The position numbers and the translations under genes were made by a program. Below the pieces are notes generated by a model. It did not search any database, had not been told where the DNA came from, and saw only the letters and a program-made list of their open reading frames with translations. Below, piece after piece: positions 25,080 through 33,807 of a stretch of 64,000 nucleotides of DNA; positions within the stretch are counted from its first letter, which is position 1; every line of letters begins with the position of its first letter. The stretch comes from Paramagnetospirillum magneticum AMB-1. Its GTDB lineage: Bacteria > Pseudomonadota > Alphaproteobacteria > Rhodospirillales > Magnetospirillaceae. The DNA is taken from NCBI RefSeq assembly GCF_000009985.1, contig NC_007626.1:3093943-3157942 (forward strand), read 5' to 3'.

Positions 25080-26330
25080 ATGGCACGTCGTTACGTCATC
25101 GTCGGCGGTGGTCCGGCCGGAGTGATCGCCGCGGAAACCCTCCGCCACCAGGATGCTTCCGGCTCGGTAACCCTGGTTTGCGGCGAACCCGGCCCCCCCT
25201 ATTCCCGCATGGCCATCCCCTATGCCATGGCCGGCAAGATCGACGAAGCCGGCACCTGGCTGCGCAAGGACTGGAACCATTACGAGGCCCTGGGCATCCG
25301 GCTTCTGCACGACCGGGTCGCCACGGTCGAGCCCGCCGCAAAGCGGGTCAGGCTGGCCGCCGGAGGCGAGCTTTCCTATGACGCGCTGCTGATCGCCACC
25401 GGCTCGTCCCCGGCCCGGCCGCGCATTCCCGGCCTCGACCTGCCGGGTGTCCACTCCTGCTGGACGCTGGAGGATCTGCGCCGTATCGACCCCATGTTGC
25501 AGCCCGGTCGCCGGGTGCTGCTGCTGGGAGCCGGCTTCGTGGCGTGCATCATCTTGCAATCCCTGGTCCAGCGCGGCGTCAAGGTCACGGTGAGTTGCGG
25601 CGCGTCGGGCCGCATGGTGCGCTCCATGATGGACGAGACCGCCGGCGGCATGATCATGCGCTGGTGCCGGGCCAAGGGCGTCGAGGTGCTGACCGCGGGA
25701 AGACCCACCGCCATCGAGCAACGGGACACCGGCCTGCGGATCACCCTCGATTCCGGCAAGACCACGGAGGCCGATCTGGTCATCGTCGGCACCGGGGTGA
25801 AGACCAACACCGCCTTCCTCGACGGGTCGGGCATCGCCGTGGACGATGGCATCGTCGTCGACCAATATCTGCGCACCAGCGTGGATGGCATCTGGGCGGC
25901 GGGCGACGTGGCCCAGGGCTTCAATTGCTGTACCGGCCTGAGGGAAGTCCACGCAATTCAGCCCACGGCGGTGGAGCACGGCCGCATCGCCGCCATGAAC
26001 ATGAGCGGCATCCCCACCGAATTCGGCGGTTCGCTGTCCATGAACACGCTGGAGACGCTGGGGCTAATCTCCTGCTCGTTCGGCCAATGGATGGGCCGCG
26101 ACGGCGGCGAGCAGGTCCGCGTGGTGGACGAGGACCACTTCCGCTATCTTCGCCTGGAATTCTTCGACGGGCGTCTGGTCGGGGCCAATACCGTGGGCAT
26201 GACCAACGAGATCGGCATCATCCGTGGCCTGATCCAGACCAGATTGCGGCTGGGCGCCTGGCTGGAACGGCTGAAGCGGGACCCGTCGCGTCTGGCCGAG
26301 GCCTATGTGGCCTGTGCACAGGGAGTTTAG
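25080..26330 (+). CDS. FAD/NAD(P)-dependent oxidoreductase, AorC-like (second copy)
   Basis: 416 residues and a clear paralogue of the preceding gene: shared PYSRMAIPY, MDETAGGM and SMNTLETLGLISCSFG/NMNVLDTLGLITCSFG blocks. FAD motif VIVGGGPAGVIAAETL, NAD motif LLGAGFVACIILQSL (the third small residue of the dinucleotide loop differs from the first copy), and GIWAAGDVAQG. GGGGGAAGC precedes the ATG. Tandem duplication suggests two flavin subunits with different partners or an assembled heterodimer. Confidence 0.88.
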   Translation: MARRYVIVGGGPAGVIAAETLRHQDASGSVTLVCGEPGPPYSRMAIPYAMAGKIDEAGTWLRKDWNHYEALGIRLLHDRVATVEPAAKRVRLAAGGELSYDALLIATGSSPARPRIPGLDLPGVHSCWTLEDLRRIDPMLQPGRRVLLLGAGFVACIILQSLVQRGVKVTVSCGASGRMVRSMMDETAGGMIMRWCRAKGVEVLTAGRPTAIEQRDTGLRITLDSGKTTEADLVIVGTGVKTNTAFLDGSGIAVDDGIVVDQYLRTSVDGIWAAGDVAQGFNCCTGLREVHAIQPTAVEHGRIAAMNMSGIPTEFGGSLSMNTLETLGLISCSFGQWMGRDGGEQVRVVDEDHFRYLRLEFFDGRLVGANTVGMTNEIGIIRGLIQTRLRLGAWLERLKRDPSRLAEAYVACAQGV

Positions 26331-26333
26331 GCC

Positions 26334-26588
26334 TTGGCCAAGGTGACGCTGAAGCTGTTCGCCCTGCTGGGCCGCCACCTGCCCCCCGGCTCGGTGGCCA
26401 ATGCCACCGGGGTGGAGATGCCCGACGGCGCCGACATCGGCGCCCTGATCGCCCGCTTCGGCCTGTCTGAGAAGGATTGCCACCTAGTGCTGCTCAACGG
26501 CACGTTCGTGCCGCCCGACGCCCGGACCCGCACCGGCCTGACCGAAGGCGACACGGTGAGCATCTGGCCGCCGATCGGAGGGGGATGA
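26334..26588 (+). CDS. MoaD/ThiS-like sulfur carrier with C-terminal diGly
   Basis: 84 residues with a ubiquitin-like pattern (AKVTLKLFALLGRHLP, NGTFVPPDARTRTGLTEGDTVSIWPPIGGG). It ends in the diglycine tail needed for adenylation and thiocarboxylation, so it probably supplies sulfur for a W- or Mo-pterin cofactor of the adjacent AOR. A TTG codon at 26334 is the start, with GGGAG about 8 bases ahead. Its stop overlaps the next start (ATGA). Confidence 0.85.
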   Translation: MAKVTLKLFALLGRHLPPGSVANATGVEMPDGADIGALIARFGLSEKDCHLVLLNGTFVPPDARTRTGLTEGDTVSIWPPIGGG

Positions 26589-26854
26589 GCACTGAACGCG
26601 TCGCCTCCATGGCGCTGGACGAATTCCGCCGCCACCTGCCGCTTGCCCTGCGCGGCCACACCTATGCCTGGGCCGACGCGCACACCCTGGTGATCGACGG
26701 CGGCGTCACCGTCACGGTGGAGGAACTGCCGCCCCTGGTTCTTTCCGGGTCGCTCCGGCTGCCCCGCCTGTGCATCGCCTTCGCCTTTGCCGAAGGCGAC
26801 GGCGCCGCGTTCCTGGCTGCCTGGGACCGGGCCTTTCAGCGCGGTGGGGGATAG
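26585..26854 (+). CDS. Hypothetical protein, 89 aa, in AOR cluster
   Basis: 89 residues starting MSTERVASMALDEFRRHLPLALRGH. Alternating beta-like segments (YAWADAHTLVIDGGVTVTVEELPPLVLSGSLRLPRLCIAF) suggest a small beta-rich protein. Coupled by ATGA to the MoaD-like gene, so probably an AOR maturation or assembly factor. I do not recognise the family. It converges with the next minus-strand gene, leaving three bases between the stops. Confidence 0.7.
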   Translation: MSTERVASMALDEFRRHLPLALRGHTYAWADAHTLVIDGGVTVTVEELPPLVLSGSLRLPRLCIAFAFAEGDGAAFLAAWDRAFQRGGG

Positions 26855-26857
26855 TGG

Positions 26858-27205
26858 TCACACGATCGGGGCGCCGAAGCCCCAGGAATAGGGGACCGGA
26901 CCCGACAAAGCCACCTCGTCGCCATCCTCCAGCCCGCGCTCCAGATTGACCGGAGCCCCCAATTGCCGGGTGACATCCTTGCCGTTGACCAGCACCAGGA
27001 AGATCTTGTCCCTGGGCACGCCGAAACGACGAACCAGATCGCCGATCACCGTCCCGGCCGGGACATCCAGGTCCAGCGGCGCACAGCCGCCAGCATAGGA
27101 GGTCAGGCTGTTGAACATCTTGAGACGGATGGCGATGGTCGGCGCCAGGCCAGAATTGTCGCCGATACCGCGATTTGAAATGCCTGTTTTATGGCGCGCA
27201 TCCAT
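26858..27205 (-). CDS. MoaD/ThiS-like protein without C-terminal diGly
   Basis: 115 residues. Residues about 25-105 have the ubiquitin-like grasp pattern (IAIRLKMFNSLTSYAGG, VLVNGKDVTRQLGAPVNLERGLEDGDEVALSGPV), but the tail is PYSWGFGAPIV with no GG. The N-terminus has a disordered-looking extension. It faces the AOR operon tail to tail. Such proteins may be structural or regulatory rather than sulfur carriers. I start at the ATG at 27205, with AAAGGA upstream; it lies downstream of the CHASE kinase on the same strand. Confidence 0.75.
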   Translation of the reverse strand: MDARHKTGISNRGIGDNSGLAPTIAIRLKMFNSLTSYAGGCAPLDLDVPAGTVIGDLVRRFGVPRDKIFLVLVNGKDVTRQLGAPVNLERGLEDGDEVALSGPVPYSWGFGAPIV

Positions 27206-27296
27206 TCCTTCCGATCCTTTTCCTTCCAGGTCATCGGGCGTCAAAGGTAACGCACAATGGTCCAAGATTCATATTCGCCCCTGGCCGGGCGGCCGG

Positions 27297-29111
27297 TCAG
27301 GTTGTCGTCGACGAAAAAGACGCTCGGGGCGTCGAAACGGCTCTCAAGGTGAAAAAGAACGTGCTTCCCCGTCCCATTTCGGACTCCAGCCAGATGGTCC
27401 CGCCAAAGCGATGGACGATGCGCCGGCACAGGGTAAGGCCGATGCCGGTACCTTCGGCGTCGCCGGACGGGTCCAGCCGCTGAAAGATCTCGAAGATCTT
27501 GTCGTGATAGGCGGGCTCGATGCCGATTCCGTTGTCGGCCAGGCTGAACCGCCACAGATCGGAGCCAGTCCGCTCGGCCGCGATGGCGATCTGCAGCGGC
27601 CGCTCCCGGCTCCGGTACTTGACGGCGTTGCCGATCAGATTCTGAAACAGGCTGACCAGATAGGTCTCCACCGCCAGGACCTCCGGCAGGGCGCCGATGC
27701 GGATTTCCGCCCCGCAGCCTTCCAGGTCGGGGCGAAGATTGCCCATGGCCAGATGGAGCGCACGGGCCACCGAAACCGGCTCCAGCGGGGCGGCCTGACG
27801 CGAGACCCTGGAATATTCCAGCAGATCGGAGATCAGCAAGGTCATCTTCTTGGAATTCTCGACGATGAAGTCGATGAAATCATTGGCGTCGGCGCCCAGA
27901 TGCCCCTTGTAGCGGCGTTCGAGAAGCTGGGCGTAGCTGACGATATTGCGCAGCGGCGTGCGCAGGTCGTGCGACGCCACATAGGCGAATTGTTCAAGGT
28001 CGGCATTGGACTGGGCCAGATTGTGAGCCTGGGCGGCCAGCGAACGCTGCGCGTCCTCGGCCGCCTCCTTGGCCGCCCGCAGGTCCCGGGTCATGGTTTG
28101 CGCCAGTTGCAGCGCCCGCTCCCGCCCCGTGGCCATCAGCCAGACCAGGGAGGACAGCAGCAGGCTCAGCCCGATGCCTGCAACGGCGACGACGGTCGCC
28201 GTGTCGCGCCCCGGCCCACCCTCGAACGCTTGGCGCATCTTCGCCGCAAGCGTCCATGTGTGACCGCCCACCACCAGATATTCGTTGCTGGCGAAAACCG
28301 TCGCGGCGCCGGCGTCTTCCGGCGATTTGTACAAGACGTCCCGGTCGGCCAGAGTCACCCCGTCATAGATGGTGAAGGCCAATCCCTGGGGCAGTTCGCC
28401 GTAGAGGCTGGCCATGACATCCTTGACCCGGAAGGATACGAAGACCCATCCGGCCAGGCTGGCCCGGCGCTGCGCCACATTCTGGCGCGGCAGGCCTTTG
28501 CCGAAGACCGGCATGTACATGATGAATCCGGGCGGAGCCCCCGCCCCCGAATCGACGGAAAGCTGCACCTTGCCGGAGATTACCGGCATGCCGGAATCGC
28601 GGGCCTTCTCCATGGCCTCGCGCCGCACCGGGTCGGACCAGGTGTCGAATCCGAGACGGCTGCGGTTGACGCCGATATTGGGTTCGCGCTGAACGATGGG
28701 GGCATAGGCTTCGCGCCGGCCATCCGGCTGGATCTCGTAATCCACGAAGCCGAGCCGGCGCATGGCGCCCAGATGCTCGTCCAGGCGGTCTGCCGCCACG
28801 CTCTCCACGATGCCGATGGCCTGGATACCGGAGAAGTTGGCATCCGGCTGAAGTGCGTCCACGTAGGAGGCCAGCATATCACGCTCGGAAATGCCGACGA
28901 TGGAGAACATCCCCTGGACGCCGCGCAGCATCTGCTCATAGGTCATGACCCGCTGCTCGATCCGGCCGGCCATATCCCTCAAGGCGAAATCGAATTGCCG
29001 CCGCAACTGTTCCTGGGCGGTATCGCGCTCGTGATCCCAGGCGAGCCACGTCACACCTAACGAGGCGAGCAGCACCAGCCAGGGCAACAGCTTCAGGCGT
29101 GGGCTGGTCAC
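27297..29111 (-). CDS. CHASE-domain sensor histidine kinase
   Basis: 604 residues. A first membrane helix (about 8-25) and a second near 310-330 flank a CHASE-type periplasmic sensor (ALQPDANFSGIQAIGIVESV, EPNIGVNRSRLGFDTWSDPVRR). The dimerisation domain has the phospho-histidine in YVASHDLRTPLRNIV near residue 385, and the ATPase domain shows NLIGNAVKYR, DNGIGIEP and GTGIGLTLCRRIV. It is ATGA-coupled to the periplasmic binding protein upstream, so the two likely sense one ligand together. No receiver domain is attached. Confidence 0.92.
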   Translation of the reverse strand: MTSPRLKLLPWLVLLASLGVTWLAWDHERDTAQEQLRRQFDFALRDMAGRIEQRVMTYEQMLRGVQGMFSIVGISERDMLASYVDALQPDANFSGIQAIGIVESVAADRLDEHLGAMRRLGFVDYEIQPDGRREAYAPIVQREPNIGVNRSRLGFDTWSDPVRREAMEKARDSGMPVISGKVQLSVDSGAGAPPGFIMYMPVFGKGLPRQNVAQRRASLAGWVFVSFRVKDVMASLYGELPQGLAFTIYDGVTLADRDVLYKSPEDAGAATVFASNEYLVVGGHTWTLAAKMRQAFEGGPGRDTATVVAVAGIGLSLLLSSLVWLMATGRERALQLAQTMTRDLRAAKEAAEDAQRSLAAQAHNLAQSNADLEQFAYVASHDLRTPLRNIVSYAQLLERRYKGHLGADANDFIDFIVENSKKMTLLISDLLEYSRVSRQAAPLEPVSVARALHLAMGNLRPDLEGCGAEIRIGALPEVLAVETYLVSLFQNLIGNAVKYRSRERPLQIAIAAERTGSDLWRFSLADNGIGIEPAYHDKIFEIFQRLDPSGDAEGTGIGLTLCRRIVHRFGGTIWLESEMGRGSTFFFTLRAVSTPRASFSSTTT

Positions 29112-29911
29112 GGCGAATCGTCGAATTCAGTCATGGCCGCAGCCAGGTCTGGGGGGAAATATTTCTGGAAGATCCGGCGCACGGTTCCATCCCTGCGCAT
29201 CTCCCTGACCAGATCGCGCCACTTGTCCTGCTCTTCCGGCGACAATGACGCCTTCGACATGATCAAGCCGTGGGGAACCGCCGGATCGTTGAATTCGATA
29301 ATGTCGGTGAAGTCCCGAATCCTCTTCTCATCCAGAGCGGGGTAATCGAAGGGCTCGATGATCATGGCCTGAATGGCGTTGGCGCTCAACACCCGGTAAA
29401 GCGGACCCAGACCGGCCGATTGACTGACGCGCCCGGCGGCCTGCAGGCTGTCGACCAATTGGTTGGCGGTCTCGCTGTAGCGGAAACTGCGGATGACGCC
29501 GAGCCGCAGGTGCTCGTCGCGCTCGAAATCAGCCAGCTTGCGGATGCCGGCATCCTTGCGGACCAGAAGGTAATATTTATTGCTGATGTACCAGGCGAAG
29601 GCGGCGAATCTGTTCCGTTCGGCATTGGCGATGCCTGAAAGGCTGAAATCCAGCGCGCCGGATTCGATCAACTGCCAGATCCTGGCCCGCGACATCAGGC
29701 TGACCACCAGTTTGCATCCGCTGCGGCGGCCAAGCTCCTCGGCAATGTCCTTGTCGATGCCGGAATCGGTCTCCGCCGAATAAAGCAGACCATGGTCGTG
29801 CAGGGCCAACGTGAACGGCCGCCAGCAATCGGGCGACGCGGCCAGGGCGACGCCAGGGGCAAACCACAGGCAGAGGCTGACGATCAGAATGCCGACGCGT
29901 CCCTTCACCAA
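29108..29911 (-). CDS. Periplasmic solute-binding protein (SBP_bac_3 type)
   Basis: 267 residues. A signal peptide (about 1-25, ending VALAAS) and a two-lobed amino-acid-type binding fold: GIDKDIAEELGRRSGC, WQLIESGALDFSLSGIANAERN, and LGVIRSFRYSE. The C-terminal FQKYFPPDLAA is typical of the family. Because it overlaps the CHASE kinase gene and no ABC permease is nearby, it is probably a signalling ligand-binding protein rather than a transport protein. Ligand unknown. Confidence 0.87.
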   Translation of the reverse strand: MVKGRVGILIVSLCLWFAPGVALAASPDCWRPFTLALHDHGLLYSAETDSGIDKDIAEELGRRSGCKLVVSLMSRARIWQLIESGALDFSLSGIANAERNRFAAFAWYISNKYYLLVRKDAGIRKLADFERDEHLRLGVIRSFRYSETANQLVDSLQAAGRVSQSAGLGPLYRVLSANAIQAMIIEPFDYPALDEKRIRDFTDIIEFNDPAVPHGLIMSKASLSPEEQDKWRDLVREMRRDGTVRRIFQKYFPPDLAAAMTEFDDSP

Positions 29912-30011
29912 GCCCCCTCCCTCGTGTCACGGCACATTCGGCATGGACCGTCAGGCCGGAGGGCACGATAGCCCAACCCCGGGGTGAACGGGAAGACGTC
30001 ATCAAGACTCA

Positions 30012-33000
30012 TTACCGGCCATCAACCTTGGTCGCGCATCCATCACTCGCGGTTCCGGCCCGACGGGGAGGTTCGGCGGCGCACCACCTCGAGATGGTGG
30101 AGAACATGGTGTCGGGATCGATGGGCTTGGCGATGTGGTCGTTCATCCCCGCCTCCAGGCACTTGTCCCGATCGGCCTGCATGGCATTGGCGGTCATGGC
30201 GATGATGGGCAGGTCCACGTGGCCGAGCCTCCGGATTTCGCGGGTAGCGGTCACACCGTCCATCACCGGCATCTGCATGTCCATGAGAATCAGGTCGTAG
30301 ACTCCGGCCCGGGCCTTTTCCACGGCGATCAGGCCGTTATCGGCGATCTCCACCTCGATGCCGGCATCGCGGAGGATTTCGCCGGCCACCTCCTGATTGA
30401 GGTCGTTATCCTCCACCAGCAGCACCTTGAGACCGCGCAATGCGGCGTGATCGACCGAGCCGCCCTCGGAAACGTCTTCCGCCTCGTCGCGCCGCTGGTC
30501 CGAGGCGAAGACCCGCATAATGCTGTCGAACAGGGCTGCCGGGCTGACCGGCTTGATCAGCACCTCGCCGATATCGGCCGCCTGGGCGCCCTTGATGATC
30601 TCCTCGCGGCCATAAGCGGTGACCATGATCAGATGCGGGGGAAAGGGCAGCCGGATGGAGTGAATCTGTTCCGCCACCTCCAGGCCATCCATGTCGGGCA
30701 TCTGCCAGTCCAGGAAAACCACGTCGTAGGGCAGGTCCAGCACGGCATCGCGAATGGCATCCAGGGCCTTGGCCCCCGAGTCCACGGCATCGACCTCGAA
30801 CGACATGGCGCTCAGCATGTCCACCAGCACGGCGCGGGCGTTCTCGTTGTCGTCGACCACCAGCATGCGCCGGCCCTGCAGCTCGGCTTCCGGGATCAGG
30901 GGAGCGCGCGGCTTGCCCTTGCCCAGGCGGGCGGTGAACCAGAAGGTGGAGCCCTGGCCTGGCACGCTGTCGACGCCGACGCTCCCCCCCATCAGTTCGG
31001 CCAGCTTCTTGGAGATGGCCAGCCCCAGGCCGGTCCCGCCGAATTTGCGGGTGGTGGAGGTGTCGGCCTGGCTGAAGCTCTGGAACAGCCTTGCCTTCTG
31101 CTCGTCGGTCAGGCCGATGCCGGTATCGCGGACCTCAAAGCGCAGCATGACGTCGGGGCCGAGATCCTCCATCAGGCGCACCGCCACCACGATCTCTCCC
31201 GCCTCGGTGAACTTGACCGCGTTGTTGGCGTAGTTGATCAGCACCTGCCCCAGGCGGAGCGCGTCGCCCATCAGGTCGAGGGGAACGCCGGCTCCCACGT
31301 CGAACAGCAGTTCCAGGCCCTTGGCGGTGGCCTTTTCCGAAATGAGGTTGCCCACATTCTCCAGAACCTTGTCGAGATGGATCTCGGTGGCCTCCACCTC
31401 CAGCTTGCCGGCCTCGATCTTGGAGAAGTCGAGGATGTCGTTGATGATTCCCAGCAGATGCTGGCCCGATTGCTGAATCTTGCGCACATAGTCCTTCTGG
31501 CGCGGATCGAGATCGGTCTTCAGCGCCAGATGGGCCATGCCGATGATGGCGTTCATGGGGGTACGGATCTCGTGGCTCATATTGGCCAGGAAGTCCGATT
31601 TGGTCCGGGCGGCATCCTCGGCGGCATCCTTGGCCCGGGCCTGGGCCTCGGCGGTGGCGCGGGCCTGGGTGACGTCCTCGAGCATCCAAACCGTGCCCCG
31701 CGACAGGTCGGACGGGTCGATGGCGCTGCCGCTGATGCGGCACCAGAAGCGGCTTTGGTCCTTGCGGAGATATTCCTGTTCCCGCTGGTGGACCTCGCCC
31801 CGGGACAAGGCTTCGTAGGCCCCGCCCACATCGGCGAAAGCGGCATCGTCGGCAAACCAGATGCGGGTGGATTGCCCAACCAGTTCGCCGGGACCATAGC
31901 CGAACAGCTTGTCCAGGCGCGGATTGCCGCGCACGATGACCCGGTTCTTCAGAAAGGCTATGCCCACCGTCGCCGCCTCGAAGATGGCCTGCTGCTCTGA
32001 CAGCAGCGACTGGATCTCGGTCTGGTTGGCTTCCAGGGTCTCGGCCAACTCGCGGGTGGCGGCCAGAAGCTGCTGGGTGCGCTCGGTCCTGGCCAGGATT
32101 TCCATGCGCATGGCCAGCAAAGGGAGAACGTCGTCCAGGACGCGACGGCCGGTCCCGCCCAAGGGTTGCAACATGGCGAGCTCTATGACGCCCAGGCATT
32201 GACCGCCGCTCAGAACCGGAAGGATCAGCACCGCGCGGGGCAGCGCCGACAGCAACCCGGTCCGAGCCCGGACATAGCCCGGCGGCGGATCGGCGATCAG
32301 GATTTCCCGCTTTTCCAGGGCGCATTCGCCCACCAGACCGTCGCCCAGTTCCACCCGCCCCGGCGGCGACGCCTCGCCATCCCGGGCATAGCCACCACAA
32401 GACAACAGGGCCCGCGCCTGATCGTCGAGCCGGAAATAGCCGGCAAAGCCCAGATGAAGGATGGGCTCGAGATGCGTGAACAGCACCTGGGACAGGCTGG
32501 CTAAGTCCTCGGCGGATTGCAGGCCGGACGTGATCTTCGCCACCAGGCCGGAGACGTGGCTTTCCTCGGCACGCTCGCGGACCACCGCGGCCAGCCGGGT
32601 CAGCGAGTCCACCACTTCGCCGATTTCGTCATGTCGCCGGACCAGGGGCAGATCCATCCTGTCCTCGCCCCGGGCCAGTTGCCCCAAGGCCCTGTTGACC
32701 TGCGACAAGGGGTGCCACATGCGCCGGACGATCACCAGGAAGCACCCCAGGACGGACACAAAGACGATGCCGGCCAGCCCCAGCGTGATTTGCATGGCCG
32801 AGCGGCTTTCGGCCTCGATGCCGGTCATGCGGGCGGAAATGGAATGCAGCGCCGCGCCGCGCAATCCCAGAATCACGTTCATCTGCGGCACATAGATCTT
32901 GGCGAAGTCCGCCGCCCCCATGCCGTATTCGCCGCCCGTGCGGCCCATATCTCGGATTCTGCGGGCCAGGGGGAGCCCTCCTCCGAAAAATTCGGCGTCG

Positions 33001-33758
33001 ATAACAGCCAGGGCCGCCTTCAATTCGGGCGGCGAGCCGGTCTTGTCGAGAGCCAGACGCAACTGGTAATCCAGGGCCTGGATGATACCCAGGGAGCGCT
33101 CGATTCGCGCCAGCTCATCCACGCTCATGGGCCGGCGGGCGACAAAAGGGGCGGTAAAAACCGAGCCGAGCTGACCCGCCTGATCCCGCATCTCCGTGGC
33201 CAGGCGGGCAATGGTCACGAAATTGATCAACGCCGGGTCGGCCTGAGCCAGGTTGTTTTCGATGACATTGAGGCCCGGAGCCAGCAGGGGCAGGACCTCG
33301 ACCATGGCGCTGACCGCCGCCAAGACCTCCGCGTCGTTGCGCTCGGCCCGCGGCCTGGACGCCAACGTGTCGATCTGCCGCCGCGCGGCGGCCAGTTGCC
33401 GCCCGGACTCGGCCAGGGACAGGGCGATGACGTCGGACTGGCGCAGCGGATGGCGGCCGTTCAACTCGGCCGTCACCTCATGCAGAGCCGCATCCGTCAC
33501 CTCACGCGCCGCCCGCAGGGCTTCCACGCGGTCGGAGGGCAGAGGCAGATCACTGCCCAATATGCCGTTGGCCGGACCGCGCTCGGCGGAAATCCGGGTC
33601 GCAGCGCCAAGCCCCAGCTCCATGAGCCTTTCCGCCGCCCGCCCCGACTGGATACTGGCCTGTCGGTCCAGGTGCGGCGCCATCACCCGCCCGATCAGCA
33701 CCATGCTGGCCAGAATCACCAATCCCATGCCGAGGCTGACGACCGTCGATACGCGCAT
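30012..33758 (-). CDS. Large hybrid sensor kinase: NIT-like sensor, HAMP, GAF, PAS, kinase, two receivers
   Basis: 1248 residues. Membrane helix about 8-30, then a helical periplasmic sensor with ISAERGPANGILGSD, which resembles nitrate/nitrite-sensing (NIT) domains; second helix about 315-340. HAMP about 345-400, GAF about 410-555, PAS about 590-700, phospho-histidine in NMSHEIRTPMNAIIG near residue 730, ATPase with NYANNAVKF and GTGLGLAISKKL, receiver 1 (MLVVDDNENARAVL, near 963) and receiver 2 (KVLLVEDNDLNQEV, near 1110). It lies 49 bases after a PAS/GAF sensor gene. The NIT assignment is by pattern and would fit the nearby denitrification genes. Confidence 0.9.
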   Translation of the reverse strand: MRVSTVVSLGMGLVILASMVLIGRVMAPHLDRQASIQSGRAAERLMELGLGAATRISAERGPANGILGSDLPLPSDRVEALRAAREVTDAALHEVTAELNGRHPLRQSDVIALSLAESGRQLAAARRQIDTLASRPRAERNDAEVLAAVSAMVEVLPLLAPGLNVIENNLAQADPALINFVTIARLATEMRDQAGQLGSVFTAPFVARRPMSVDELARIERSLGIIQALDYQLRLALDKTGSPPELKAALAVIDAEFFGGGLPLARRIRDMGRTGGEYGMGAADFAKIYVPQMNVILGLRGAALHSISARMTGIEAESRSAMQITLGLAGIVFVSVLGCFLVIVRRMWHPLSQVNRALGQLARGEDRMDLPLVRRHDEIGEVVDSLTRLAAVVRERAEESHVSGLVAKITSGLQSAEDLASLSQVLFTHLEPILHLGFAGYFRLDDQARALLSCGGYARDGEASPPGRVELGDGLVGECALEKREILIADPPPGYVRARTGLLSALPRAVLILPVLSGGQCLGVIELAMLQPLGGTGRRVLDDVLPLLAMRMEILARTERTQQLLAATRELAETLEANQTEIQSLLSEQQAIFEAATVGIAFLKNRVIVRGNPRLDKLFGYGPGELVGQSTRIWFADDAAFADVGGAYEALSRGEVHQREQEYLRKDQSRFWCRISGSAIDPSDLSRGTVWMLEDVTQARATAEAQARAKDAAEDAARTKSDFLANMSHEIRTPMNAIIGMAHLALKTDLDPRQKDYVRKIQQSGQHLLGIINDILDFSKIEAGKLEVEATEIHLDKVLENVGNLISEKATAKGLELLFDVGAGVPLDLMGDALRLGQVLINYANNAVKFTEAGEIVVAVRLMEDLGPDVMLRFEVRDTGIGLTDEQKARLFQSFSQADTSTTRKFGGTGLGLAISKKLAELMGGSVGVDSVPGQGSTFWFTARLGKGKPRAPLIPEAELQGRRMLVVDDNENARAVLVDMLSAMSFEVDAVDSGAKALDAIRDAVLDLPYDVVFLDWQMPDMDGLEVAEQIHSIRLPFPPHLIMVTAYGREEIIKGAQAADIGEVLIKPVSPAALFDSIMRVFASDQRRDEAEDVSEGGSVDHAALRGLKVLLVEDNDLNQEVAGEILRDAGIEVEIADNGLIAVEKARAGVYDLILMDMQMPVMDGVTATREIRRLGHVDLPIIAMTANAMQADRDKCLEAGMNDHIAKPIDPDTMFSTISRWCAAEPPRRAGTASDGCATKVDGR

Positions 33759-33807
33759 TCGTCCCGCCCTATCCGGTGGTTGCCGTTGTGGTGATCACCA
33801 TTGCCTC

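Noticed and set aside
27241..27300. Alternative reading frame at the C-terminus of the CHASE kinase (SVFFVDDN-like)
   Set aside because: It looks a little like a receiver start, but the frame ends after about 30 residues and the in-frame end of the kinase is already complete after the last ATPase strand.
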